64,000 nucleotides of DNA from Schistocephalus solidus (GCA_017591395.1 WEDG01002045.1:1-64000); one strand, 5' to 3'; counted from the stretch's first letter, positions 19,530-32,473 are shown. The notes: generated by a model not told the origin, from the sequence alone. Numbers and translations: made by a program.

Positions 19530-22044
19530 CATCTTCTATTGAGTTTTGAAAATCGAGTCCCCGTTTGTTGAAACCTTGTGTCAGACGTTCTGGTACAAAT
19601 GTGACTCATCGAGTCTTCTAATTATCTCCAGGCATTGCAGCATGCTGAGAGTACTCTTGGTAAACCCTAAGAACTAAGGGCGAGTATAGTATGAACATTA
19701 TTATATAATAATATATATATATATTATTATATATAATATATATCATCTTCTATTGAGTTTTGAAAATCGAGTCCCCGTTTGTTGAAACCTTGTGTCAGAC
19801 GTTCTGGTACAAATGTGACTCATCGAGTCTTCTAATTATCTCCAGGCATTGCAGCATGCTGAGAGTACTCTTGGTAAACCCTAAGAACTAAGGGCGAGTA
19901 TAGTATGAACATTATTATATAATAATATATATATATTATTATATATAATATATATCATCTTCTATTGAGTTTTTGAAAAATCGAGTCCCCGTTTGTTGAA
20001 ACCTTGTGTCAGACGTTCTGGTACAAATGTGACTCATCGAGTCTTCTAATTATCTCCAGGCATTGCAGCATGCTGAGAGTACTCTTGGTAAACCTAAGAA
20101 CTAAGGGCGAGTATAGTATGAACATTATTATATAATAATATATATATATTATTATATATAATATATATCATCTTCTATTGAGTTTTGAAAAATCGAGTCC
20201 CCGTTTGTTGAAACCTTGTGTCAGACGTTCTGGTACAAATGTGACTCATCGAGTCTTCTAATTATCTCCAGGCATTGCAGCATGCTGAGAGTACTCTTGG
20301 TAAACCTAAGAACTAAGGGCGAGTATAGTATGAACATTATTATATAATAATATATATATATTATTATATATAATATATATCATCTTCTATTGAGTTTTGA
20401 AAAATCGAGTCCCCGTTTGTTGAAACCTTGTGTCAGACGTTCTGGTACAAATGTGACTCATCGAGTCTTCTAATTATCTCCAGGCATTGCAGCATGCTGA
20501 GAGTACTCTTGGTAAAACCCTAAGAACTAAGGGCGAGTATAGTATGAACATTATTATATAATAATATATATATATTATTATATATAATATATATCATCTT
20601 CTATTGAGTTTTTGAAAATCGAGTCCCCGTTTGTTGAAACCTTGTGTCAGACGTTCTGGTACAAAATGTGACTCATCGAGTCTTCTAATTATCTCCAGGC
20701 ATTGCAGCATGCTGAGAGTACTCTTGGTAAACCTAAGAACTAAGGGCGAGTATAGTATGAACATTATTATATAATAATATATATATATTATTATATATAA
20801 TATATATCATCTTCTATTGAGTTTTGAAAAATCGAGTCCCCGTTTGTTGAAACCTTGTGTCAGACGTTCTGGTACAAATGTGACTCATCGAGTCTTCTAA
20901 TTATCTCCAGGCATTGCAGCATGCTGAGAGTACTCTTGGTAAACCTAAGAACTAAGGGCGAGTATAGTATGAACATTATTATATAATAATATATATATAT
21001 TATTATATATAATATATATCATCTTCTATTGAGTTTTTGAAAATCGAGTCCCCGTTTGTTGAAACCTTGTGTCAGACGTTCTGGTACAAATGTGACTCAT
21101 CGAGTCTTCTAATTATCTCCAGGCATTGCAGCATGCTGAGAGTACTCTTGGTAAACCTAAGAACTAAGGGCGAGTATAGTATGAACATTATTATATAATA
21201 ATATATATATATTATTATATATAATATATATCATCTTCTATTGAGTTTTGAAAATCGAGTCCCCGTTTGTTGAAACCTTGTGTCAGACGTTCTGGTACAA
21301 ATGTGACTCATCGAGTCTTCTAATTATCTCCAGGCATTGCAGCATGCTGAGAGTACTCTTGGTAAAACCTAAGAACTAAGGGCGAGTAAAGTATGAACAT
21401 TATTATATAATAATATATATATATTATTATATATAATATATATCATCTTCTATTGAGTTTTGAAAATCGAGTCCCCGTTTGTTGAAACCTTGTGTCAGAC
21501 GTTCTGGTACAAATGTGACTCATCGAGTCTTCTAATTATCTCCAGGCATTGCAGCATGCTGAGAGTACTCTTGGTAAACCTAAGAACTAAGGGCGAGTAT
21601 AGTATGAACATTATTATATAATAATATATATATATTATTATATATAATATATATCATCTTCTATTGAGTTTTGAAAATCGAGTCCCCGTTTGTTGAAACC
21701 TTGTGTCAGACGTTCTGGTACAAATGTGACTCATCGAGTCTTCTAATTATCTCCAGGCATTGCAGCATGCTGAGAGTACTCTTGGTAAACCTAAGAACTA
21801 AGGGCGAGTATAGTATGAACATTATTATATAATAATATATATATATTATTATATATAATATATATCATCTTCTATTGAGTTTTGAAAATCGAGTCCCCGT
21901 TTGTTGAAACCTTGTGTCAGACGTTCTGGTACAAATGTGACTCATCGAGTCTTCTAATTATCTCCAGGCATTGCAGCATGCTGAGAGTACTCTTGGTAAA
22001 CCTAAGAACTAAGGGCGAGTATAGTATGAACATTATTATATAAA
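19530..22044. repeat. Satellite array, 211-214 bp unit, about 11.8 copies
   Basis: Unit starts (CATCTTCTATTGAG) lie at 19530, 19744, 19956, 20169, 20381, 20595, 20808, 21020, 21232, 21444, 21655 and 21866; the last unit is cut at about 179 bp. Copies are near-identical, differing mostly by one-base indels in A, T or C runs (such as CCCTAAG versus CCTAAG). Each unit has about 165 bp of unique sequence and about 45 bp of AT-only palindromic sequence (ATTATATAATAATATATATA and its continuation) that could extrude as a cruciform. A GACTC-ATC-GAGTC hairpin also recurs. No coding capacity and no hammerhead core on either strand. Confidence 0.97.
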
Positions 22045-22734
22045 CTGAAAGTCTTTCTTGATGTAATCATAAGTTATGGTACATCGCCTCCCTAGAAAAG
22101 TAGCCTGATACCTCGGAAGGAGTATGGATACTTTGGCTATTTGTTATGCGATGAAATAGAGGATGCTACTTAATCATTTACTTTATTGACAACACAGGAT
22201 CCAATGGAAAGCATTGAGTTAATACTGCTGCTCTCAGCATGGTTCATAATTATTTATTTGTATAAAAATGGCTGTCTGTTGACAGCTTGTGAATATAACA
22301 CAGTGGTTAAACAGCAGCTAATACGCTTCAGTGCAAATATTCATATTAAATTCTCGAACGAGCCTGATAAGGCTTGTTCCGACATTTTCTTCATATTCAC
22401 GAAATAATTTCCGAGGATTAAACAACAATGGGGCTGTTATTTTGAATTCGCATGTGAGTGCAGACCATGCAAGCAGACCATCCATGTGCAAAGAATTGTT
22501 GCTACCGGGAAGTAGTTGACCCCATGTCAAGCCTGTGATCACAACTCTTATGTCCTTTCGAAGTCAGTCTGGAAGCGTCACTTCAGCCCGAAGATGTAAA
22601 TCGACATCTGATCTACCACTCATATGGTCACATCGAATGCAGCAGAGTTCATGGTATGCTTCTGAACATGAAAAAATAGTCGAATGGCATTTTTCAAAGT
22701 GCTCGTTAGATGTGCAATAATGTACGTTTTGCGC
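22045..22734. other. No gene recognised
   Basis: Open frames at 22186-22407 and 22318-22542 overlap on opposite strands and show no recognisable domain. Confidence 0.4.
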
Positions 22735-23140
22735 TTACTTGTGTGTGTCTTTGTGTGCTCCCGTAACGGGCCGTGCGGTAGATTCGTTGAACCAACACGG
22801 GGGGGGCAAATCAGGGTATGGCAGGCGTTATTTGGGATGCGGTCCCATAACAAATGCCGAACATGGAGGGTGCGCATGTCCATCTTGGGCACGCGTGGGT
22901 GCAGGCTCATGCCGCACCCCGATATCCCACTCCATGAGAGATGCTTCATCTGCGCCCAACTCCGTCTCCAATCTTCTTGACTATGTCTTGACACCGGTGG
23001 GCAAGGGAAAAGAGAGTGCAGTAGATGCAGTGCAAGTCTATTATCACATACAACTAATTTGTGCACCAGTCACAGTCCCTGCATCACCATTCTGTGGAGC
23101 ATATCGTGGACATCGTCGGACTAGGACAATCGAACTGACG
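22735..23140 (+). mobile_element. DR1 dispersed retroposon, copy 2
   Basis: Plus-sense copy that includes the 5' portion (GAACCAACACGGGG, ATCAGGGTATGGCAGGCG), the shared ATAACAAATGCCGAACATGG block, the CTTGACACCGG block and a 3' end near CAATCGAACTG. The overlapping 170-residue frame is not conserved in the other copies and is not a gene. Confidence 0.75.
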
Positions 23141-25451
23141 TGCCTGTGGGTGAGAGAAGGAAGCTTACCCGTACGAACTGATTTCCTGGCTTTCCCCCCA
23201 CCTAAGTCAATCGTGGAGGAGCTAATTACCTTTCAAAAAGGCACAGGATAGCACGGAATTATTTGCAGTGATAGGAGCAACATCTTCGTCTCAAAAATGT
23301 ATGATGGCTATGCTAATCACATTGATAGGACGGAGTCTATGCAATTATCAAAGCGGCTCAGTTTGGCGTGAAGCCTACTGTGTAAAAATACGTACATGTG
23401 TTGCTCTTCCGCACGGAAAAAGTTCACCCTCAGGCAAAAGTAAAAGTACATCTTGTTAGGTAACCAGGTTGGGAAAAAAGTACTCCGTATGGTTTGAAAC
23501 CTTGCCTTGCTCAGTAAAAAAAAAGGCTACCGGCTGCATAGCTACCAGCCATCGGGCTGAGATGGAAGTAGGCTAATAGCTATCTTTCCTTTATCCACCC
23601 AACGATATTTGTGATTTAGTTTCTCAAGGTTCATACTCTACTGTATGAATAAAGGATTATCAGAGCAGGTGTTGGTGTGAAGACTGACCCGGGTGAAAAG
23701 ACACATACGGGCAGTAATTACAGTTTCTGTCTTCCGGGTCAAATTTAGTCACTTGCCCGATACATGTTCATCCACTTTTTCTTTCGTTTTCAATGTTCTG
23801 CGTACTATAACTGTAACAATGCTTATGAACCCTAGAAAGTGCCCCTGTGCTGCATACCGAATTGGCCAAATAAGTCAAACCTTACAGAAAGCAGCGAGAA
23901 AACCCACACTTATAAAGGAAGCTGGCAAGCTGAGTGACCAACACAATGGAACCATCTCGGTCTTTTTGGGCTGTGATCACCATGCTTAGTCTAATGTTAC
24001 TGTCCAGGAATTCTGCCGAGTTTTCAAGAGCTGTCAACATTCAGGTTGATATTGAGTGTTTGTAACTGTAGGTGAAACGACAGTAAAGCCAGAAAATGGG
24101 TATTACGCGTGCCGATCGTACAGTTGTCATGGTCAAAGCGAATTAGCTGGAGGCTCTATGCAGCGGTCAGTAAACCCTATCGAATGCCGACAGGCCAACA
24201 AAGTGCGTATAATCTTTTCCTCTCCGCAGTTCACTTCGATTATTATGGATGGCACAGACGCAGGTGACCGACGGTCGCATGCATAATTACCCGACCGCTT
24301 ATGACTTCACCCCCATGGCACGCTGACCTTGAGGGAAATCACTGAAAGCCTGCGAAGTTTAATGATTCTTTGTACAACTGACGAATACTCGCACAACCCT
24401 CCGACCCCCCTCAGAAAAACATTTTTTTATGAGGTCGGCTAATCCTGTTCTCATCAGCTACTTTATTTTTTTCCCACTGACATTGTGAAGAAAGATAACC
24501 CTACGCTAAGCTTCTTGTTTGATCAGTATCATTCTAGCTTAAAGAGTATTATTTTTTGCTTTTAACAGGTTTCAAGAGCAAGCTACAATTCCGTCCCAAT
24601 GGCTTTGCGAGATGAACAGAGGCCGTAGAGTTCATAAATCGATCCCTCCCCACCCTCGAGAAAACACAATTCTTCCAGGTGAACTCCGAACTGCACTCTG
24701 AAGAGCAACTGCCAATGGACTAATTTTTTCCCAAAAGTTCCATTTCAGTGGGTGATGTATGATTTGCCGACATTAGTCAAAATTACTGAAGCCGTTATGA
24801 AAAAAACCTGAACATTTACTTGTCTACATTTCGTTGTACACAATTCCGATGGCATCCAATTGTAAACCTGACATTCGTTCTAAATGCGTCGTAATGCGAT
24901 GCAGCCGACTTTATATCTGACTAAAATTTCCGTGCAAAGAGCCCGCAGATATTTCCCGGGTCATCACTCAAACCATTTTTATTTCTTTTCATACCACATG
25001 TGTCGTTGGCAGTGATCAAGTTAGCCAGTAAATATGATTTTTCAGGCATTATATCAAGGGAAAATGCATCCACAGTCCAAAATTGTATAAACGCGAAAGT
25101 TTAATATTAAAGATCGTTTCCAAGAAAGGCTTTGCCGCACAGGATGCTGAAGCAGGCAGCTGATTTCGTTTAAAAAATCATTTTTTTAGACGTCCTCCTT
25201 GGCCTAGCTAGTGTCGTATCTATTGCATTTCCTTTTTGTGCAGGAAAAGCATAAAGTTTGGATGTGTTCAACGCCTTTGCACAAAACAGTTCATTACAGA
25301 TTTTGATTTTTTCATTTTCCAAAATTGCCTGAAAGTATAGGATAAATATCGCGATATTCTATCCTCATTGAAAAACTTTCGATAAGCTTGAATCATTTTT
25401 CTTCATTTTAAAAGACCAGATGGCTCAGTTTATCCATTTCATAGATAGTTG
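23141..25451. other. No gene recognised
   Basis: No supported coding exon. The open frames at 23693-23989 and 24056-24286 have no recognised domain. Confidence 0.4.

Positions 25452-25504
<53 letters not shown>
25452..25504. repeat. (TA)n microsatellite
   Basis: About 26 uninterrupted TA units. Confidence 0.97.
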
Positions 25505-25508
<4 letters not shown>

Positions 25509-26987
25509 GATTTCTCAGGTAAACACCCGAATGTTATTGGCATGATCGAGTCGACTATTCCTGAGAAGGAGCAGTTCAGACACCCAGCAATACGCCTTTT
25601 TCAGACCCGATATTTATTGATACCTTGAAATGCGAAATTGCAAGTATGCCAGTTGTGATTTCAGAAAAACGGTGACCTGCGTAGTTTATGCTCGTGTCAT
25701 GATCAAGCATATCTGTCAGCTTTAAAGGCTTTCGAGCCTGAATAACAGCACCCTGTCGTATTCGTGCAAGAGCACTTGATATTTGTAATACTACTTGAAC
25801 AAGACTGTTTTTTCATGTCATCATAATGTCTGCCTGATATTCAACTAAGCAGTAGTGACTGATTCAACAGACACTGGATTGCTTAACTGTTTCATTATTC
25901 TCAAAACCGCCTGGGAACAAAAATGCGGTGGTTGGTTGCTGGGAGAGCCTTGAAAGTTTAAGAATAAGATTTTTGCTTCTTCCACGTTATGCTGATAGGG
26001 ATATGTAAATACCATCTGAGGCTACCAAGGAACGGCAGGTAAGAGGGGAGGTAGAAGTATATGAAAAGCACAGGAAGATTCTGTTGCGTCCTGTATACAA
26101 ATTCTGCAATTCAAATTGAACTTCTTCAAAACGTACTATTGTAATTTATACCTTTCAAGACTAACTCATAGATGGCTGGTGTACCTGACAACCACGAAAC
26201 AATGAAGAAAGCCTGTAACAGCGTGCTTGTTATTGAGTTCTCAACGCAACTAAAACCAGCTTTTAGTAGCATCTTCGCGAGCCAAATCAGTCTGCACGGA
26301 TGTGCAACCTTCAACCAATTGTATTACATTCCAAAGTTTGACAAAAATGTTTTTATATCTCCAAAATAGAGAATAGGGATTTCTTGCCTTGAACCAAATA
26401 AGAAAATGTCTTGGAGCTTCAGCACGCCGAATAAGCAAAGAGTTTTCATGCGTTTTTAGTAGTTTTCAACGACTTGACTGCTGATTTCAGCATGTGCCCT
26501 GATTCTCCTAAGCATTTTATACGGTAACCGCTTAATTCTATCAATTTGTTTTTAGCTAGGCCTTTCTAAAGTGTTTGGATTTGGTTGTACTTTTTCTCTT
26601 CTGGGTTAAATATCTCATCATTCAAACTGTTTTTCAAAAAAAATAATTTTTTTTTCCCATTATAACGCAAACATTCTTAAGCAGTCTTGACTAATCAACC
26701 TATGTTGTTAGGTGCATTCCAGTATAAACACCCGAATTATGTCTAAAGTTTGGTTCATTTTTCTGCACGTCTTTTGAGGTTATTTTGCGAATCGTGTAAA
26801 ATTATTTGATATGACTGCTATTAAATTGAATAGAGTAGCGGCATACATTTCATCTTCGTAAATAAAAAAATGTTTGTTAAGTAATCAACTGACTGATCTC
26901 CAAACATAATACTCCATATGCCTATATGAACAGCTAAAACGTGTCAATAATACACTCGTAAAAGTAATCGTTAACTCTAGCAGTTAC
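25505..26987. other. No gene recognised
   Basis: AT-rich intergenic or intronic sequence with small overlapping open frames only. Confidence 0.4.
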
Positions 26988-27035
26988 TGAGAGAGAGAGA
27001 GAGAGAGAGAGAGTGAGAGAGAGAGAGAGAGAGAG
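26988..27035. repeat. (GA)n microsatellite
   Basis: GA dinucleotide run with a single GT interruption near 27014. Confidence 0.95.
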
Positions 27036-29157
27036 TTCAGAAGCACGAAGCTCATACTTCCGGAAACTTAAAAGTTACTTTTGCAGTTGCATTGCTCTAC
27101 TATTGCAAAGGCAACAGCCCATCTGTGAGGAGGGCATCAAGATACGTCCTCACGCTGAGATTAATGCTGACCTCTAGCACCTATATAGCCTTTACTGTGG
27201 AAGGCAGCAAGGACAGTGCAAACGATGTTCACTGAAACAGTTTGGTTGACTAGAGTAAATTTGTAAATACGGTAGCCCGGCTCTTTAGTGTTGCAGGAAA
27301 CGTAAGCACAAGGACAAATCCCACTTTAAATGAGTATCGCTTCCTCTACCACTTCAATGCAGCCTTCAAAACCATGAACAGACCCTATAGCTGGAAATTG
27401 CTGAGAAAATGTGGAGGCTCTCGGGCAAATTTGTAGTGAACTTGCGCTTGGTGATGGATAATGAATCAACATCGCGGACCTACAACGGGAGAGATAACTT
27501 AAAACAGCACTATGTCCTCGCCGCGACCGTCTTAAGTCTCACGATTTCCACCATACTGGTGGTTGTATAGAGAGAGCGTCGGTCGGAGGGCGATATTAAC
27601 TGAGCAATCGATGAGAAACTACCAAACATTAACCCCGCGGAAGTTTTCACGGTACTTATCAGGAAAGAGGGCCAAGTTGTCACTTTATATGTTCTTTATG
27701 GCCGTCTCAGTTGCGAGATGTCTGGGCCCCAGCCCCCGAGGGAAAGCTAATTGATGGAGTGATAGCGGCTGGGTTGCGTGCTGCACGCGTAGACGATCTA
27801 GTTAATTCTCCCAGTTACTACTTCCACCAACAACTCCCAGTCTTGTCATAAGAAAGCGATGGTTGTGATAAGAGGGTTGAGGTTGATACAATGCAAACAT
27901 GCTTCACTATAAGCAAATTGATGTGCCGTAGTATTTATTCGCATATCATTTGCTGATTTATGACTTGTATTCATGTAAGGAATATGGTAAAAATGTACTC
28001 TTTTAGAGAACATGCATTGCAATTTGGTTAAAAGACTGGAAACATGTTAAAATGTGGGACAAATTTCAAAAAATTAATAAGTGACCGATGTTTTAAGGGC
28101 CATTGATATTCAGCGTTTAATTCGAAGTTTTAACATTTGGGTTTCCTCTACAAAATAGCAACAGGAAATTGACATTTTCGCATTTGCACTGAGAAAGTGA
28201 ACTGAAGATGAACCCAGCACGCAGGTTCACATCTGCCACGTCGCGGTAGAGCGACGAGACAGAGATGTGGCTAATTGTCAATTACCTCCTGGGACTCACA
28301 TTTTGACTTTTGTCGACTGGACTAATTGTCAGACGCCTCATTCGCCGTCCCCTTCTCCCTTCTCAACTCCAAAAACTCCCCATCGCCGAAGAATTTGACA
28401 AAACTAGACGTCTGGACACCCTTAAGCCTCTCCCCCATACTTGCTGTTTATTGGATTATAAAACGCTCGATATGTTATCCCACCTTACATTATTGTACAG
28501 ATCCGACAATGAAAAATCGAAAACAGACGTTCGCCGAAGTTGACCTCTTGAATGACGGAATACGTACAAGTAAATAGTACTTTTTCGAGGGCTGTCGATC
28601 TAGACGACTGTGAGCCTGAATTGTGGAATCAATTGAAATTGGAGTCCCCAGCCTAATTGTATTCCAATTTCACTCAAACAGCATTTTGCATCTCACACCT
28701 TAGTTATAGATTGGTGTCAAAACTTTCCATGTTCATCGAAAATAATAAGAATGAGTTTCTTGGCATGAACTCAACACAACTGCAGCAGGTTGCATTAGAG
28801 GTTGAATGGGATATTACTTGATTTACAAGGCTAGCTCATTTCGTATTCCACAAAGAATGTAGTCAAGACTATTTCCGTCATGACATTCTGCTAGAAAGTG
28901 GTTGATTTATCCTTCCAGTAGTACCCTACTCAGTAAAGGTTGCAACTCTCTCTTTCTCTCTCTGAATACTAAAATAAAATTACCACGCAGAAAGGTAAGA
29001 CTGAAGAGATTTTATTTCAACAATATTCAGTCCAGAAAAAAAAACAGTTGATCGTGTTCGCACTTTTTTCTGCATTCATAGTTTTGTGTTATTTACAGTG
29101 GAGTCAAATTTTTGGTCACGGTTTGAAGGACCCATCTGAATTACAAGTAATCCTCCC
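27036..29157. other. No gene recognised
   Basis: Open frames at 27563-27754 and 28310-28577 show no domain. I could not identify exons. Confidence 0.4.
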
Positions 29158-29290
29158 CTAGATGTTATATGGGGTTTGGGTAACTGTTGACGCTAGAGTA
29201 GGTTTTAGGATTAGAAGGGTTAGACTTAGAAGTCAGATGATTAGTGTTACCTTAAGGGTAGGTTTAAAGTTCAAAAACGGGAATAGGCAC
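29158..29290. repeat. Degenerate telomere-like (GGGTTA/TTAGGGT-like) stretch
   Basis: G- and T-rich words such as GGGTTTGGGTAACTG, GGTTTTAGGATTAGAAGGG and TTAAGGGTAGG recur, as in the interiors of the elements at 4.4 and 41.6 kb but on the opposite strand from the former. Terminal inverted repeats were not evident here. Confidence 0.4.
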
Positions 29291-30479
29291 CTCCACAGCA
29301 GTAGTATAACCATGTCTAATTCTTTAACTTTCTGTGACAATCATAAGGCAGTCTTCCAGTAAGACACAGCGACCGCTCTCTTTAGACATATCTGCCGGAG
29401 ATGCGAGCATTCCTAGTCCTCGCGTGAGGGAATAACAAGCAGAATTCATACCTCACGGAATAGTTTTCTAAAAATAAAGTATCATATTTTATGTTTATTT
29501 CTGCGTTCATGTGACTATATTCTTAAGAGAACTATGCCTTTGCAGTTTAGGATAGTTAATTCTTCCAGAACTAGGCAACAATGCATTGGCAGAAATATGG
29601 GCTACCTCTGTTATTTGGTACTTCACGCTAGCATCCCCTCATTCATATTTAATAAAAAAGGCAATGGAGACAAAACGTTTTACCGCTGAATTTCAGGATA
29701 TTTTGGTCTGGGGCATTCTCTTTACAAGAGACCGTTTGATATGAAACGCGGCAATTTAAACTGTGAGTTCATTTAGTCATCAGCATCATCGGAGAACGAC
29801 CAATCCACAGAAGTTCGTGTCTTGCGAGAGTCTAATAAAAGTTGTGTTAATCGTCAAAGAAATGGCCGTCTTTTTAAGAGCCAGGCGTGTCTGCGTATCA
29901 CGTCAGTCAAGCGCCCTTGACCTCAATTTCCCCAGCGATCATTGGTGGATTAGAAACGCACACTTTAACCTAATGAAGCACAAAGCAGTTGCTATGCGAT
30001 TGCTGTTGTAGAGCGCTTGGGAGCATGTAAATCGATGTGGCTGCTAGTCGAAAGGATTTGCCATAGCTGCTGCTGTCTTGCCATGACAAAATCCTTTTTC
30101 AATCTGTGCGACGTAAAACAGAAACAACCATGAATTTGCCCCACTTCAGTCATCTATGAGACTTTCATGGAAGCAGAGTCCACACATAGTCAATCGTTCG
30201 GGGAAGCTGGTGCCCATCGGCGGAACTAACCAGCGGCCGGAGTGTTGAGGGGGTCTGCCCTACACCATGCACCCTCCAGATATCGTAGATGTGTTTCCTG
30301 CGCTAGGTGAATTGAGGTACGCACGTGCGTCAGTTAATCCTTTTCGTCCGCTAATGCGTAAAAAGGGCCCATTCACACCGACTAAAATGGTCTGGCGTTA
30401 CAGATGATTCCACATCTTATGAACTGTCAACCAAAATTTGGCAAGGAATTTTTGAAGCAAGCAAATCTCTTAAGTAGGA
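29291..30479. other. No gene recognised
   Basis: Nothing supported. A GC-richer patch at 30180-30370 contains the palindrome ACGCACGTGCGT but no recognisable gene. Confidence 0.4.
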
Positions 30480-30700
30480 TTGTCGCATTGATTATTCTGC
30501 ACCAAGATGTTTCTGTCACAGTATGACAACGGATTTTGAATGAGATTCCTTCTAGTTGTCTGTAACGATTATACTTAGTAAAAATGGCTATTTAAGTATT
30601 GGGCATTTTTCTCGTTGATTCTCAATGCCCTCGTAAATGCAAATATCTTTATAGAATTTTAGACTTGAACAAAGAGTTTATCTTGTTTTTAAAATATTTC
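30480..30700 (+). repeat. Diverged dispersed repeat, pair with 50955-51215
   Basis: Both places share TTTCTGTCACAGTA, a GAATGAGATTCCTTCT / GAACGAGCTTCTTTC block, and AAATGCAAATAT / AAATTCAAATAT in the same order and spacing. The copies are old and the family is unidentified. Confidence 0.45.
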
Positions 30701-31099
30701 TATGTTACCGAATAATTTATACCCCTACCGGCCATTACACGTGTATTTGACGTTTCCAAACTACATGCTGTATGCATTCTATATGAGGAAAAAATCACAC
30801 ATTTCTTTAGGTTCTGAGGAATGGATATGAATCGTGTTGTATAACTTATAGGCAAGATGAATAAATTGACGGTAACAATGTATTACGAATGGCTATTTAG
30901 CGGTCTTAAGATATCGCATAATTAGAAACTTTTGAAAATTGAAGTATACACTTGCTTCAAGTATGAAATTTGAAGAAAGTGCAATTTGCTAACAAACGAG
31001 TACAAGGAAGAATATTTTTGTGCATGTGAATAACCGTCAATTCTCGTAACAATCAACGAAAATAGTTGGAAGCCAGTTTCGGTCAAATGGGAGTGAGCG
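30701..31099. other. No gene recognised
   Basis: AT-rich sequence before the microsatellite and satellite. Confidence 0.4.
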
Positions 31100-31101
31100 C
31101 G

Positions 31102-31155
<54 letters not shown>
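31100..31155. repeat. (CT)n then (TA)n microsatellite bordering the ribozyme satellite
   Basis: A CT run changes into a TA run with one AAATA interruption. It leads directly into the inverted edge of the 232-bp satellite, whose units carry a short TATATATA of their own at that point, so the tract may be an expansion of it. Confidence 0.95.
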
Positions 31156-31209
31156 CACAAATATGTTGCTAAGAGTGCAACAGGCAAGACGCAGACAGCT
31201 GTTTCACGG
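31156..31209 (-). repeat. Inverted partial satellite unit at the array edge
   Basis: This 54-bp segment is the exact reverse complement of 31340-31393, from the middle of the ribozyme to the end of the CAACATATTTGTG block. It switches to the direct orientation at a shared CGG, followed by TAGGTAACTGG. The two arms are separated by 130 bp. Confidence 0.93.
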
Positions 31210-31307
31210 TAGGTAACTGGCGGGCGGACAAATGGGATCGAGTGAGATCCTTACCACATTAGTGAGTGTTACGCACTTGTTTGGCTTGTTTATGTACCTC
31301 ACTGCAC

Positions 31308-31367
31308 AAGGCATATGATGTACTGATGATCGGTAATGACCGTGAAACAGCTGTCTGCGTCTTGCCT
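31308..31367 (+). ncRNA. Hammerhead ribozyme, satellite copy 1
   Basis: Type I layout: stem I 5' strand AGGC-(ATAT)-GATGTA (up to 31322), CTGATGA (31323-31329), stem II hairpin CGGT-AATG-ACCG with a T-T mismatch at its base (31330/31343), GAAA (31344-31347), self-complementary stem III ACAGCTGT (31347-31354), C17 at 31355, predicted cut between 31355 and 31356, then stem I 3' strand TGCGTC-(TT)-GCCT. Stem I pairs 6 bp, an internal loop, then 4 bp. The two-base stem III with no real loop is typical of hammerheads that work best as dimers. Confidence 0.8.
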
Positions 31368-31541
31368 GTTGCACTCTTAGCAACATATTTGTGCTATATA
31401 TATGGTATGTGTCCTATGACACAACGTTCGTTTATCGCCGGTAGGTAACTGGCGGGCGGACAAATGGGATCGAGTGAGATCCTTACCACATTAGTGAGTG
31501 TTACGCACTTGTTTGGCTTTGTTTATGTACCCTCACTGCAC

Positions 31542-31601
31542 AAGGCATATGATGTACTGATGATCGGTAATGACCGTGAAACAGCTGTCTGCGTCTTGCC
31601 T
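31542..31601 (+). ncRNA. Hammerhead ribozyme, satellite copy 2
   Basis: Sequence of the ribozyme segment is identical to copy 1, 234 bp downstream; predicted cut after 31589. Confidence 0.8.
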
Positions 31602-31774
31602 GTTGCACTCTTAGCAACATATTTGTGCTATATATATGGTATGTGTCCTATGACACAACGTTCGTTTATCGCCGGTAGGTAACTGGCGGGCGGACAAATG
31701 GGATCGAGTGAGATCCTTACCACATTAGTGAGTGTTACGCACTTGTTTGGCTTTGTTTATGTACCTCACTGCAC

Positions 31775-31834
31775 AAGGCATATGATGTACTGATGATCGG
31801 TAATGACCGTGAAACAGCTGTCTGCGTCTTGCCT
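31775..31834 (+). ncRNA. Hammerhead ribozyme, satellite copy 3
   Basis: Identical core, 233 bp after copy 2. This unit has an extra A in GCAAACATATT downstream of the ribozyme. Confidence 0.8.
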
Positions 31835-32007
31835 GTTGCACTCTTAGCAAACATATTTGTGCTATATATATGGTATGTGTCCTATGACACAACGTTCGTT
31901 TATCGCCGGTAGGTAACTGGCGGGCGGACAAATGGGATCGAGTGAGATCCTTACCACATTAGTGAGTGTTACGCACTTGTTTGGCTTGTTTATGTACCTC
32001 ACTGCAC

Positions 32008-32067
32008 AAGGCATATGATGTACTGATGATCGGTAATGACCGTGAAACAGCTGTCTGCGTCTTGCCT
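32008..32067 (+). ncRNA. Hammerhead ribozyme, satellite copy 4
   Basis: Identical core, exactly 700 bp after copy 1, consistent with a three-unit block duplication. Confidence 0.8.
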
Positions 32068-32241
32068 GTTGCACTCTTAGCAACATATTTGTGCTATATA
32101 TATGGTATGTGTCCTATGACACAACGTTCGTTTATCGCCGGTAGGTAACTGGCGGGCGGACAAATGGGATCGAGTGAGATCCTTACCACATTAGTGAGTG
32201 TTACGCACTTGTTTGGCTTTGTTTATGTACCCTCACTGCAC

Positions 32242-32301
32242 AAGGCATATGATGTACTGATGATCGGTAATGACCGTGAAACAGCTGTCTGCGTCTTGCC
32301 T
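32242..32301 (+). ncRNA. Hammerhead ribozyme, satellite copy 5
   Basis: Identical core, exactly 700 bp after copy 2; it shares with that copy the GTACCCTCAC variant just upstream. Confidence 0.8.
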
Positions 32302-32473
32302 GTTGCACTCTTAGCAACATATTTGTGCTATATATATGGTATGTGTCCTATGACACAACGTTCGTTTATCGCCGGTAGGTAACTGGCGGGCGGACAAATG
32401 GGATCGAGTGAGATCCTTACCACATTAGTGAGTGTTACGCACTTGTTTGCTTTGTTTATGTACCTCACTGCAC

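Noticed and set aside
19530..22044. Hammerhead ribozyme in the 212-bp satellite
   Set aside because: CGATGAGTC on the minus strand and TTGAAACC on the plus strand look suggestive singly, but no CTGATGA-hairpin-GAAA order exists on either strand.
22739..23251. 170-residue open frame over DR1 copy 2
   Set aside because: The frame is not kept in the other DR1 copies, which contain stops or frame changes.
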